Origin: Cytophagales bacterium
Lineage (GTDB): Bacteria; Bacteroidota; Bacteroidia; Cytophagales; CCMP332
Reading direction: 5' to 3'
DNA length: 64,000 nucleotides
NCBI GenBank assembly: GCA_028279065.1
Contig: JANQSY010000088.1
Span: 1-64,000 of the forward strand
Shown here: piece by piece, positions 1 through 7,115 of the stretch
How the letters are laid out: every line of letters starts with the position of its first letter
Position numbering within the stretch: the stretch's first letter is position 1
Translations under genes and position numbers: made by a program
The notes under the pieces: model-generated
What the model was told of the DNA's origin: nothing
Database searches by the model: none
The model's input: the letters and a program-made list of their open reading frames with translations, nothing else

Positions 1-171
1 GGGCAGGCAAGGTGCATAGTAACGGGCACCGAAGTAGCATAAGCTACTGCCATAGTCTCTTTCCTTACCCGTGAACCTGTGCCTTTTCTTCGCATAGCCT
101 CCAAAAGCATTTTCTCCGAAGGGGAAACATTCTTCTCTTTTATCTACTCTAGGAAAGCAACTTGTTGGCAT
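1..171 (-). CDS. Rhs-core tip protein, partial (runs off left edge)
   Basis: This is the N-terminal part of an Rhs-family tip protein, read leftwards from the ATG at 169-171 and open to the window edge. The translation carries the Rhs-core signatures FPFGENAFG, RFTGKERD and YFGARYYAP, which match in order the end of the fused TcB-TcC protein at 11929-19122. The start has the same layout as the orphan tip at 1942-3036: a short MP... leader, then directly the core. It is therefore probably another cassette carrying only the last core segment plus a variable toxin tip, rather than the end of a long Rhs protein. Its core is more diverged from the Tc gene than that of the 3-kb cassette. The toxin tip and any immunity gene lie outside the window, so activity cannot be judged. 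Confidence 0.75.
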   Translation of the reverse strand, partial: MPTSCFPRVDKREECFPFGENAFGGYAKKRHRFTGKERDYGSSLCYFGARYYAPCLP

Positions 172-222
172 TGAGGCAATTTAGGGAATGAGGGAGAGAA
201 ATGTGGGCATAAGGCGGTCATA
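128..222 (-). repeat. Rhs cassette 5' joint, copy A
   Basis: About 95 bp at the start of the left-edge Rhs tip is repeated at 3113-3208 with nearly the same internal spacing. Both copies contain ACATTCTTCTCT (128-139 and 3113-3124) and GCAATTTAGGGAATGAGG (176-193 and 3162-3179), offset by 48 and 49 bp. The start-codon part of the joint is seen a third time, more diverged, at 3031-3058 in front of the orphan tip ORF. The repeat covers the ATG context and first codons, so it looks like the conserved 5' boundary of the cassettes. Confidence 0.65.
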
Positions 223-299
223 AGCTACTAGAACAGCATTACATTTTCAATTAGTAAAAATCCTACATTTAAGGTAAATAACTTTAACCTCTATTTTTC

Positions 300-635
300 A
301 TGAAACCGCTAGTTTTTTTGTTCTTTTTAGTTTTAGTATCCGCTCATTCCTTTTCCCAATCGTTTGAAACTAGTATAGTAACAATTCAAATGAGAGAGTT
401 GTCTTCAAGAAGAAATTTACAATCAAGCCTGATTGTTGTAAAAAACGATCAAAGTGTAAAATCGATGGAAATAGAAAGCATTCCAGAAGGAAAGAAGCAT
501 AGAGAAGCAATTACAAATAATTTAATAATTCTTCATAAAGAAATTGACTTTTGGAAAAGTAAAGGCTACAAGATTTCTGCAATCTCCTCAAATAATGGCT
601 CTGAAGTAAATACAATTGTCGTAATGGAAAATTAG
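300..635 (+). CDS. small exported protein, unknown
   Basis: This encodes 111 residues and I do not recognise the family. Residues 1-20 form a clear Sec signal peptide with a hydrophobic core ending in AHSFSQ, so the mature product of about 90 residues is predicted to be periplasmic or exported. The rest is charged, without cysteines or repeats. The gene is transcribed away from the Rhs fragment at 1-171. Immediately downstream are a decayed XRE-regulator remnant (about 649-697) and the truncated recombinase, so it sits at a rearrangement junction. It could be cargo of the cassette array. The function is unknown. Confidence 0.6.
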   Translation: MKPLVFLFFLVLVSAHSFSQSFETSIVTIQMRELSSRRNLQSSLIVVKNDQSVKSMEIESIPEGKKHREAITNNLIILHKEIDFWKSKGYKISAISSNNGSEVNTIVVMEN

Positions 636-648
636 ATTTTATGCCTAC

Positions 649-697
649 ACGACTCTAGGAATGCCAGATAGGGTTGCAGAGATCTTTGAAGTACCTA
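649..697 (+). pseudogene. 3' remnant of an XRE-family regulator
   Basis: Translated on the plus strand, this stretch reads TTLGMPDRVAEIFEVPIG. It aligns with the C-terminal end of the complete XRE protein at 5724-5936 (TTLGMLHRIAEALSVGI). No start codon or HTH is left. It abuts, in opposite orientation, the point where the truncated recombinase loses similarity to the full copy, near position 700. It therefore marks a recombination breakpoint that joined the tail of an XRE gene to the head of a recombinase gene. The match is short, so the call is moderate. Confidence 0.45.
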
Positions 698-852
698 TCG
701 GCTTGATTCTTCGGCTTGGTGTGGATGTAAAGTCCCAGGTATTCCCTCCTGCGTTTTCTTGTGCCGGGATCGTAGACATGAAGGAAATAGGACGAGCGAT
801 TTGCCTTGAGAGGTTTGAGTTTTAGCTTGAGAGAAAGACCTTTCCTTGCCAT
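655..852 (-). pseudogene. truncated tyrosine recombinase (N-terminal fragment)
   Basis: The first about 50 residues are nearly identical to the start of the complete tyrosine recombinase at 9638-10759 (both begin MARKG and share the YLGLYIHTKP segment). Similarity stops near position 700, followed by a dozen unrelated residues and a stop. Only the arm-type DNA-binding part is kept. The core-binding and catalytic domains with the R/H/R/H/Y residues are missing, so it cannot recombine DNA. It keeps the same upstream neighbour as the full copy, a winged-helix/TM protein, and so is the broken half of a duplicated module. Confidence 0.85.
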
Positions 853-906
853 GTAGAAAGATAAAAGTGGTTTCTGGCAAAACGAAGGTTTGCGAGCAAA
901 AACTTG

Positions 907-1302
907 CTAAAAAACATACTGTAAAAGGAGAGCCAGAATAGCAACTATCCATCCCCCCCAAGCAACAAGATCTTTCCTCAAGAATTCCCTGATCTTTTTC
1001 CTTTGTAAATCCTTGAATCCCTTAGTATATCCCCCTTCATGGTTTAAAAAGGCAACACCCTTTGAATTTTTGATGATCTTAAAATCATTGGGATTGTCTT
1101 TTGTTGTGTAATCATAGCTTATTTCAAGATTTCCATCCTTTCCTATCTCCTGAAGCAAAGCAATTGCCAAATCATCGTCATTGTCTAAATCCCAAGGACC
1201 GAATCTGTTAAGGAAGAAATCTTCGTAGTACATCCCTTCTCCATTTCGGATTGCGAAACTCAATAATCTGTCTTTAAGTTTTGCTTTTTTTCCCTCTGTC
1301 AT
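907..1302 (-). CDS. small winged-helix-like protein with C-terminal TM, copy 1
   Basis: This encodes 131 residues and is a clear paralogue of the protein at 10811-11203; the two share long blocks such as LLSFAIRNGEGMYY and DYTTKDNPNDFKIIKN. The first about 90 residues are soluble and resemble a small winged-helix fold (helices, then a two-stranded segment). The last about 20 residues (WGGWIVAILALLLQYVF) form a single membrane helix at the C-terminus, suggesting a tail anchor. It lies between a toxin-tip/immunity pair and a recombinase in both copies, which suggests a role in the cassette. DNA binding is inferred only from general appearance. No known family is recognised. Confidence 0.75.
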   Translation of the reverse strand: MTEGKKAKLKDRLLSFAIRNGEGMYYEDFFLNRFGPWDLDNDDDLAIALLQEIGKDGNLEISYDYTTKDNPNDFKIIKNSKGVAFLNHEGGYTKGFKDLQRKKIREFLRKDLVAWGGWIVAILALLLQYVF

Positions 1303-1411
1303 TCCATAAATTTCCTGATTTCATATCCCTGAAACAAGCCCTTAACATCGCGTATGAAAGTAATGGTATTCTTAGAGCCGCTTAGTACAAGAGGGTAAGA
1401 AAAATTCATTT

Positions 1412-1421
1412 CCCAATTGGG
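1412..1421. other. short palindrome in the conserved non-coding block, copy 1
   Basis: CCCAATTGGG is a perfect 10-bp palindrome followed by GGATACTTGTAT. At the same place in the other module copy lies a 17-bp near-perfect inverted repeat (11306-11322) followed by GGATACTTTTAT. The symmetry is kept although the bases differ, which hints at a bound site: recombinase, regulator or promoter. This is inference from two copies only. Confidence 0.4.
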
Positions 1422-1546
1422 GGATACTTGTATGCTTTGTCTTCCGAAGCTTTTTCGAAGGAGGAAGAGGTTTGTTCCTGCCTTTGTTGTTGAGTTGGAG
1501 AGGTTAGGTTTTAGGGAGTGCCGCCCTACGTGGAGGAACTATTAAA

Positions 1547-1939
1547 CTAAGCAAACATCATTGTCAAAACAAAGGAGAAAATAGATCCAAAAACATAGAG
1601 GAATACAAGTAGGCCCTTTCCTTTTGAATGGGACCTTATTTTTGAAAATTCTCTAAAACTTTCCAATGCTCTTTCATTCCTTACTATACCAAACCAATGA
1701 AATGAAAAAACTACACCGCCAAGGATTAAATAGTCTAAGACTTCGGGAACAAATAAGGGGTTATTACCCTCCTTTCTCGAAATAATTTCTCCTATTACGA
1801 TATTTAGTGTTGACAGCAAGCTAAGGAAACATACTGAAAGTAATAGGGATGTGGTCAAAAATGGAAGTTCCTCCTTTCCAAAAGATTTATTATACCAAGA
1901 ATATGTTCTATAGAAAATATAGTAATAAATATTCCCCAT
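1547..1939 (-). CDS. three-TM protein, candidate immunity to the orphan Rhs tip
   Basis: The start is placed at the ATG at 1937-1939, giving 130 residues. This ATG overlaps the TAA of the upstream Rhs-tip gene as TAATG, so the two are translationally coupled; a longer frame reaches back to 1975. Three hydrophobic helices are visible: about residues 28-53, 72-90 and 109-130. A small gene coupled directly behind an Rhs/polymorphic-toxin tip is normally the cognate immunity gene, and a membrane protein suits a membrane-acting toxin. I recognise no immunity family, so the role comes from position and architecture. Confidence 0.65.
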   Translation of the reverse strand: MGNIYYYIFYRTYSWYNKSFGKEELPFLTTSLLLSVCFLSLLSTLNIVIGEIISRKEGNNPLFVPEVLDYLILGGVVFSFHWFGIVRNERALESFREFSKIRSHSKGKGLLVFLYVFGSIFSFVLTMMFA

Positions 1940-3036
1940 TATCTTAGACCGCCCTCCATTCGCATAGAATTCCATCCCGAACCTAAAATTGATTGGGTTT
2001 CTTTAGTCATTTTATCATGAGCTTCAAGAGCATTTCCCCATCCTATTGTAGCATCCACGGCAAAATATGTAGCACTTGCAAATGTTCCGACAATTGGAAT
2101 GAAGCCAACTGAAGCCATTGAAAGATCTAATCCCGCCTTAAGTGATCCCGTTGTATCTCCCCTTGAGTAACTCGAAACTCCTTCAAAAAGGCTAATAAAT
2201 GCTCCAATAGCAAAAGTAAACCTTGCACCAATTTTTAATGCCTTTACATTATTCATGACAGAAGATCTGGCTCCTGTCCATTGGTTACCTCCCCAGCTTG
2301 AATTATAGTACTTAAAATTCTTTCCTAGCCAACTACGGCCTCCTCCCGTTAAAACATCTTTATAAGCAGAAATAGCAGAGGAACCAATTCCGATTGCCAT
2401 TTTGGAATTGGTAAAATCTTGTGTTTTAAGTTCCTTAGACCTATTTATATAGCTCATATATTGTGATTTGGTTCTTGAGCTTTCTAATGTTCCAAGTCCA
2501 ATTTGAGTAGAAGCTTGTTCAAGCGTTAGCCCGGGTGTCGGTTTGCTAACAATGTCCCTACTAAATGGCTCTTGATTGCTCGGATAAGAGGATAATGCAT
2601 CTTGTGAAACCGTTTGTGAAGGCAAAGGGTCCACTCCCGTAATCCGCTCTCCCATGATTACAACATCATCAAGAGGTTTCCCCTCGTTCCCCAAATAAAT
2701 TTGATTATCCACAGAAATAGTTTCAGTTCCACCATCTCCGGCCGAATCGTCTTGCATCCCCGTAGGATCTATCCGATTCATCGGGTTGTTGCTTGAATAA
2801 TGATAAGGCGCCAATCCCGGGCTTTCCCCCTTCAAAGGATCCACACTCGTAAACCTACAGGTCCAGGGTGCATAATAACGGGCACCAAAGTAGCTCAAAC
2901 CATGATCCTCGTCTCGTTCCTTACCGGCAAACCTATATCTCTGTTGGGTATAGTCCGCATGTGTACCGAAAGCAAGTTCCCCGAAGGGGAAATATTCACT
3001 GCGGGAATCCTGTGAGAATTTGTAATGGTCTGGCAT
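1939..3036 (-). CDS. orphan Rhs-core toxin tip, 365 aa
   Basis: This is a self-standing Rhs tip with an ATG at 3034-3036. Residues 11-68 are the Rhs-associated core, virtually identical to residues 2070-2127 of the fused TcB-TcC protein (SRSEYFPFGELAFG through RYYAPWTCRFTSVDPL). Residues 69-94 end in DPTGM, the place where Rhs/TccC proteins usually release their variable tip. Residues 95-365 are unique. This variable region is Gly/Ser-rich with hydrophobic stretches (about residues 265-330, e.g. FTFAIGAFISLF and VGFIPIVGTFASATYF), which suggests a membrane-active toxin. It has no signal peptide and no long YD-repeat shell, so it cannot form a cocoon by itself. It is best read as a silent cassette or as a donor for tip exchange. 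The stop overlaps the next gene. Confidence 0.8.
   Translation of the reverse strand: MPDHYKFSQDSRSEYFPFGELAFGTHADYTQQRYRFAGKERDEDHGLSYFGARYYAPWTCRFTSVDPLKGESPGLAPYHYSSNNPMNRIDPTGMQDDSAGDGGTETISVDNQIYLGNEGKPLDDVVIMGERITGVDPLPSQTVSQDALSSYPSNQEPFSRDIVSKPTPGLTLEQASTQIGLGTLESSRTKSQYMSYINRSKELKTQDFTNSKMAIGIGSSAISAYKDVLTGGGRSWLGKNFKYYNSSWGGNQWTGARSSVMNNVKALKIGARFTFAIGAFISLFEGVSSYSRGDTTGSLKAGLDLSMASVGFIPIVGTFASATYFAVDATIGWGNALEAHDKMTKETQSILGSGWNSMRMEGGLR
2833..3008. repeat. Rhs-core homology segment, cassette copy
   Basis: This 176-bp segment aligns without gaps to 12742-12917 in the TcB-TcC gene. I count 12 mismatches (about 93% identity), with 61 identical bases at the high-coordinate end and 31 identical bases near the low-coordinate end. 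It is long and similar enough for homologous recombination, which would move the whole downstream tip and immunity gene. Confidence 0.85.
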
Positions 3037-3112
3037 TGAATGAATTTAAGGAAAAATCATCTCATTCACGAGCCAGGAACAAGCATTTAAAAGCAGGGAG
3101 GGAAGCTAGTTC

Positions 3113-3208
3113 ACATTCTTCTCTCCGATGTAAAGTAGTTAGGCAACGCATTGACATTAAAGCAATTTAGGGAATGAGGAAGGGAATTGCGGGCATGAGG
3201 GGGGCATT
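3113..3208 (-). pseudogene. decayed Rhs cassette start (joint copy B)
   Basis: This copy of the cassette 5' joint matches 128-222 in sequence and spacing. Its leftward frame begins at an ATG near 3157 and includes REEC, as in the left-edge Rhs tip (KREECFPFGE), but then leaves the Rhs core at once and soon stops. The start of a former cassette has therefore been kept and its body lost. The 365-aa tip begins about 120 bp further on with its own copy of the joint. Confidence 0.55.
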
Positions 3209-4511
3209 ATTTATAATCTGCTAGGTCTGGAAATTCTTTATCCTTTACGATAGATTTTTTCATGTCCTGAAACCAACCAAGTTCCCTACATATTTCTCTC
3301 AATTCATTTTCATGATTTTCCGGAAAGGGACCCATTCCTTCAATAAAACCCAATTTAAATTGGGCCATCTTTTTTATTGTTCCTATCACTATTACATTCC
3401 TTAATTTGTATTTGTAGAACATGAATAAGGATTCTAAAAAAACATTAATCATCGTATCTACTTTATCTTCTTCCCAGTTTTCAGGATAGTAAATAAACAC
3501 CAGAAACTTTTCCTCAAGTTTACCATATCGTCTGGCAAAATAATCGTCACCCCTATCCTCATATAGTCTATAAAAATCAAAAAAACTTCTTGTAATGACC
3601 CTCCTATAAAACCGATTTAACGAAAGGAATTCAATTGCAATTTTCTCTTTCCCTTGGAAAGAATTTGTAAGAATTTCTCTTTTTACCAATTCATCAATAA
3701 AGTACGAATGACTGTCCAACTTTTCCTTAATCTTAACCCTCTCATTCAAGGAATACTTATTCCACTCCCCATCTATTTCATAAAGCATTCCCTTGTATTC
3801 CTTTTTCTTTAAGGGGCCCGGAAATGTTCTTTTATTCCTTAAGTATAAAGCGAGGAGGTCCTTTTCACTTCCCGAAATCAAGACCCTTGAAGAAAAAGAA
3901 ATTGAATTTGAATCTAGATGCTGATGAAACCGATTTATAATCTCTTCATCCCAATCATCTTCCTCCCCCTTTAGGACTAATACATCCTTTCCAAGAAAAA
4001 TTTGCTCCCTCTTTTCTAAGTACTCGATAAAATCAGGAAAAGTGTCCAATTCCGAAACTAAACTGATAAATGAGTCCTTATCAAAAATTGTGATAAACTG
4101 TTCCTTACTAGTTGTTCTGGAAAGGGGAAAAAAAAGAACTCCTTCGCCGAGATTTACTATTATTCTAAATCTTTTGGTATAGTTTGAAGGATAAAAAACT
4201 AACTCATCTCCATTGAATCTTTTAAAATTTAAGGTTTGATTTTCCTTAAACAGATTTCGTTCAGCACCTTTAATTTGCTTTTCGGCCTTGTGAATAGTCC
4301 TCTTAAAATACCTTGAATAGGAATTGTTGAATGAATGATTCTTTATTGAAATCATTATTGCAACATCATTAAAAAGGATAAGCAGATCGCAAATCTCTTT
4401 GTTACGAGCGTCAATTGGATTTGGAAATACCCAATACCTTAAAAAGGAATTTGAGATAATTTCCTCGACAAATTGTTCCCCCTCTTTTCCTCTTTCTAGA
4501 TTGTTCAACAT
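3207..4511 (-). CDS. putative PD-(D/E)XK-like nuclease, 434 aa
   Basis: The N-terminal about 70 residues look like a restriction-endonuclease-like fold of the Mrr/NERD type: GKEGEQFVEEII helix, then CDLLILFN with Asp42 at a strand end, then MISIKNH with Lys57. This D...xxK spacing fits the metal site, although the usual Glu/Gln two residues before the Lys is Ser here, so activity is uncertain. The remaining about 350 residues show no domain I recognise; they are rich in charged helices and end with a strand-like VIVIGTIKKM segment. Its stop lies at the edge of the decayed Rhs joint. It could be a defence or mobile-element nuclease carried by the island, or a large variable-tip neighbour. Function is inferred from the motif only. 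Confidence 0.55.
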   Translation of the reverse strand: MLNNLERGKEGEQFVEEIISNSFLRYWVFPNPIDARNKEICDLLILFNDVAIMISIKNHSFNNSYSRYFKRTIHKAEKQIKGAERNLFKENQTLNFKRFNGDELVFYPSNYTKRFRIIVNLGEGVLFFPLSRTTSKEQFITIFDKDSFISLVSELDTFPDFIEYLEKREQIFLGKDVLVLKGEEDDWDEEIINRFHQHLDSNSISFSSRVLISGSEKDLLALYLRNKRTFPGPLKKKEYKGMLYEIDGEWNKYSLNERVKIKEKLDSHSYFIDELVKREILTNSFQGKEKIAIEFLSLNRFYRRVITRSFFDFYRLYEDRGDDYFARRYGKLEEKFLVFIYYPENWEEDKVDTMINVFLESLFMFYKYKLRNVIVIGTIKKMAQFKLGFIEGMGPFPENHENELREICRELGWFQDMKKSIVKDKEFPDLADYK

Positions 4512-4643
4512 TCAAGATTCATTCTAGATGAAAATCCAAAATTCAAAAGCAACTTCCTAGTTTTCTGGCAGTTATCTTTTCCACTTTATTGAATACGAGC
4601 AAAAAAGAGGCAATTCTTACCAAAATATCCCTATAAATGGGGA

Positions 4644-5630
4644 TTATCTAAAAAATAGAATTCCACCATCCTCAAACTCTACTTCTAGCTTAATTACTTC
4701 TCCCATCCCTGTACAGACCCCCTCTAGTATGACTTCTCTTCCTACTGAGATTTGATCCAATCTTTCACGAGAAGATAACTTGAAGACAACGTAATGGAGA
4801 TATTCATGTCCTTCAAGATAGACTTCCGGAACTCCAAAAGACATCTTGATCTTCGCTACTCTTCCATAGACTTTTAGCCTCCTTCCTTTTAGGGATTGGT
4901 TCGCTTTGTATTCGTTTTGCTTAAAGGTGTAGGAAACATCAACTGCCTTTACAGATTGATTCTTTAAGGCTAGAAACGGATTCTGTGCTTCCCAACGTTT
5001 CCTTTCTTGTTCTTCTTGGGCTTTCTGTCGTTGTTCCTCAGCAAATTTCTTTTCCTGCTCTGCACTCCATTTTTCATTCTCAATTCTCCTTTTTTCAGCC
5101 AAAGCCATTCTATTTTCACTTTCCAGTTTTCTCAACCGTATCATTTCCTCCTTATCCTTTCTTCTTTCGCTAACCTTATCCAAATCCACAAACTTATCCA
5201 GCCCAATAGGCTCTTCAAGGTCCCTCAATTCTTCCCCTTTCAACTGCACTCTAATGCTGATAGACTCAATGTCTCCGTTATTATCCAATTGTAGCTGTGG
5301 AATGTATCTTTCAATCCGTTCCTGAGGATCAAGCCATATATCCCCCCCTCGGATGAATTCCAATTCTGTAAGAAAGGCTTGGCACTTTCCTTCTTCACTT
5401 TTCCTTATTCGTATTCGCTGCATACAATCAGTCATATCGACTTTTTCGGAGGCCTGAAAGCCGTATTCTGAAAGTGTTTTGTACTCGTTTAGTATAGGAT
5501 CTCCTTCTTTCAATCGAGAATCCAGCTGAGGCTTAATGACCTTCACTTGACTATCAGGAGGCAGCATACAGAAATCCTGTTCACAAGAGAAGAGAACGAA
5601 GGCAATGGAGATAACGAAAATGACTTTCAT
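4644..5630 (-). CDS. lipoprotein with coiled coil and OB-fold-like domain
   Basis: This encodes 328 residues. The start carries a lipoprotein signal (hydrophobic stretch, then LFSC, lipidated Cys at about residue 16). Residues about 20-145 are a Cys-containing domain I do not recognise. Residues about 150-215 are a highly charged E/K/R/Q coiled coil. Residues about 220-328 resemble the tRNA_anti-like OB-fold family (PF12869), with the typical N-E-Y-KANQSLKGRRLKVYG start and strand pattern. The product should sit in the outer membrane or periplasm. It is divergent from the XRE gene at 5724, and the shared 90-bp gap holds a 16-bp palindrome. Its role is unknown; OB-folds of this family are often found in exported proteins. 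Confidence 0.7.
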   Translation of the reverse strand: MKVIFVISIAFVLFSCEQDFCMLPPDSQVKVIKPQLDSRLKEGDPILNEYKTLSEYGFQASEKVDMTDCMQRIRIRKSEEGKCQAFLTELEFIRGGDIWLDPQERIERYIPQLQLDNNGDIESISIRVQLKGEELRDLEEPIGLDKFVDLDKVSERRKDKEEMIRLRKLESENRMALAEKRRIENEKWSAEQEKKFAEEQRQKAQEEQERKRWEAQNPFLALKNQSVKAVDVSYTFKQNEYKANQSLKGRRLKVYGRVAKIKMSFGVPEVYLEGHEYLHYVVFKLSSRERLDQISVGREVILEGVCTGMGEVIKLEVEFEDGGILFFR

Positions 5631-5674
5631 AGGCTATGGATTAGTCAGCCCAATTTATCCAATTTGAATCACAC

Positions 5675-5690
5675 CGAACATATATGTTCG
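5675..5690. promoter_or_regulatory. 16-bp perfect palindrome, candidate XRE operator
   Basis: CGAACATATATGTTCG is a perfect inverted repeat. It lies in the divergent gap between the lipoprotein gene (start 5630) and the XRE regulator (start near 5724). Small XRE regulators and controller proteins commonly bind such palindromes ahead of their own gene. Autoregulation here is inference from position and symmetry. Confidence 0.55.
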
Positions 5691-5723
5691 CAAAGAATCT
5701 TACTCCTAGGCACATTTTCGTGT

Positions 5724-5936
5724 GTGACTCAAGAGGAAATTCTAAAACGTGTCGGCGAAAACATCGTCCGAGAAAGAGAGAGGCAAGGACTTCGTCAAGT
5801 AGATCTGGCAGCCAAGCTGGACATGGAACCCTCTTCACTTAGAAGAATCGAAAAAGGAACTACGAATACGACTTTAGGAATGCTTCATAGGATTGCAGAG
5901 GCCCTGAGTGTGGGAATCAGAGAGCTAATTATATGA
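5724..5936 (+). CDS. XRE-family HTH transcriptional regulator
   Basis: This is a small DNA-binding protein of about 70 residues made almost entirely of one XRE/Cro helix-turn-helix: an ENIVRERERQGLRQVDLAAKL helix pair, a turn, then a MEPSSLRRIEKGTTNTTL recognition region and a closing AEALSVGIRELI helix. I place the start at the GTG at 5724-5726 because homologues usually begin just before EEILKRVGENI. The frame stays open to 5547, but that would overlap the divergent gene and the palindrome. It probably controls itself and the neighbouring lipoprotein or element genes through 5675-5690. A decayed copy of its 3' end lies at 649-697. Confidence 0.8.
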   Translation: MTQEEILKRVGENIVRERERQGLRQVDLAAKLDMEPSSLRRIEKGTTNTTLGMLHRIAEALSVGIRELII

Positions 5937-5941
5937 AAGCT

Positions 5942-6403
5942 TTATTTCAATGCGTTTTGAACGATTAACGTAACTGTAACACCAACTACTCCTCCAATAA
6001 TCAACCAAACAAATTTTTCAAGTCTATTTGCCCAAATCCTTTTTGTCTTTGCAATTTCTTTTTCCGCAAGTCTTCTACCTCCGGCTAAGAAATGGTTTCC
6101 TAGATCTGTCAATGTATAAAGTTTGACACCTCCTTGAAGGTCCTCGAAAGGATTTGTCGACACCCTTTTATCATAAAAACCAAATAGGGCATCTCCGGGA
6201 ATCTTTTCAATATATCCTTTCTTTAAAAGGATTTCTATCACCTTATCAACGGTCTCTTGATCAAAGTAAATATTCTTTTCTTCAAGGACTTGATTCAAGA
6301 ACTTCTCTTTTTCTCCTTTCTTCTTCCTATTCCTTAATTCTTTCAGATAGATGTCAGAAATTCTTTCAACAGAGTAGTGTTTAAGCTTTTTTTCTCTAAA
6401 CAT
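5942..6403 (-). CDS. small winged-helix-like protein with C-terminal TM
   Basis: The start is placed at the ATG at 6401-6403 (153 residues); a GTG frame reaches 6424. Residues about 1-110 look like a winged helix (helical KVIEILLKKGYIEKIP, a strand-turn-strand wing, then a KLYTLTDLGNHFL helix). Residues about 128-150 are a single C-terminal membrane helix (WLIIGGVVGVTVTLIV). The layout, a soluble winged helix plus a tail anchor, matches the pair of cassette proteins at 907-1302 and 10811-11203, although the sequence is not clearly related. It ends 5 bp from the stop of the convergent XRE gene. The function is unknown. Confidence 0.65.
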   Translation of the reverse strand: MFREKKLKHYSVERISDIYLKELRNRKKKGEKEKFLNQVLEEKNIYFDQETVDKVIEILLKKGYIEKIPGDALFGFYDKRVSTNPFEDLQGGVKLYTLTDLGNHFLAGGRRLAEKEIAKTKRIWANRLEKFVWLIIGGVVGVTVTLIVQNALK

Positions 6404-6435
6404 CCTAATTGAACATACTTGCACAAAGCAAAATC

Positions 6436-6687
6436 CTACTGGACAGTCTCTATATAGCCTAAAATTTCAGCAAGATCTTTATTTTCTAGATGCCCCCTTA
6501 AGATGCTCTGTTTAATCATCATTTTAAAATCCTCCCATGGTACCTCGCTAGAACCTGCTTTATTGAATCTCCCAGTCAAAGGATTATCATATCTGTTTCG
6601 GATTGAAAAATCATCTTTATCCCATGTTGCCTCTCCCCACTCAATTGAATGACCAGAATCATTTTGAAATATGTCCTTCGGTTTCAT
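6436..6687 (-). CDS. hypothetical protein, 83 aa
   Basis: This is a small acidic protein with no signal peptide, membrane helix or known motif. The N-terminal half is polar (DIFQNDSGHSIEWGEATW); the C-terminal half looks helical. It lies in the same strand and direction as the replication-protein gene at 7116-8189 and the small genes around it, so it is probably part of the same element. The ATG at 6685-6687 is the only sensible start. The function is unknown. Confidence 0.5.
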   Translation of the reverse strand: MKPKDIFQNDSGHSIEWGEATWDKDDFSIRNRYDNPLTGRFNKAGSSEVPWEDFKMMIKQSILRGHLENKDLAEILGYIETVQ

Positions 6688-6739
6688 AGATTTCTTTTTG
6701 ATTCTAAATATGATCTTGTTTTAGTCAATTCTCAACCCC

Positions 6740-7003
6740 TTACAATTTCCGTACAAACCACCACTCATCATTCTTTAATTCTTCGCGGTATTCGACACCT
6801 TCAATCAAATGGAGAGCATTTTCATCTCTAAGTGTTCTTAGAAATTGTCTAAATGTCTTAACATTTAAATAGTAACCTTCCTCACGTATGACATCTATGA
6901 CTTGCCAAGGTTTTGCTTCATGCCATCCAGATCTATCCATTTTCTGGTTAACTAAAACGGATATTTTTTTGGCTTTGGCCTCAAGGTTTTTTGAAACAGC
7001 CAT
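6740..7003 (-). CDS. hypothetical protein, 87 aa
   Basis: This is a small basic protein downstream of the replication-protein gene on the same strand. The sequence reads as a helical bundle or winged-helix type (WQVIDVIREEGYYLNVKTF, then FLRTLRDENALHLI) ending in aromatic-rich strands (EWWFVRKL), so it may bind DNA. No family is recognised. Being downstream of a gpII/X-like gene and small, it could be an accessory or control protein of the element. Confidence 0.5.
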   Translation of the reverse strand: MAVSKNLEAKAKKISVLVNQKMDRSGWHEAKPWQVIDVIREEGYYLNVKTFRQFLRTLRDENALHLIEGVEYREELKNDEWWFVRKL

Positions 7004-7115
7004 AAGTTTTACATTCTCCCCTGAAATCTAAAAAAATCAATCAACATACTAACCATCAATTAGTTAACTTTTGTGTAAAAGGAAATACGAGCAACAAGAA
7101 GGCAAAAACCACTTT

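Larger units (their letters stand above)
701..1530 (-). repeat. recombinase/winged-helix module, copy 1 (truncated)
   Basis: This segment repeats 10608-11400: the start of the recombinase, the small winged-helix/TM gene, and about 220 bp of non-coding DNA ahead of it. Blocks conserved in the non-coding part include CTTAACATCGCGTATG, GGGGGATACTT and the edge GCCCTACG (1523-1530 and 11393-11400). Beyond that edge the immunity genes are unrelated. The repeat therefore ends just past the 3' end of each immunity gene. Confidence 0.8.

Noticed and set aside
1340-1365. Conserved CTTAACATCGCGTATG considered as an integron attC core
   Set aside because: No paired attC core sites and no IntI-type insertion in the recombinase; better explained as part of the duplicated module.
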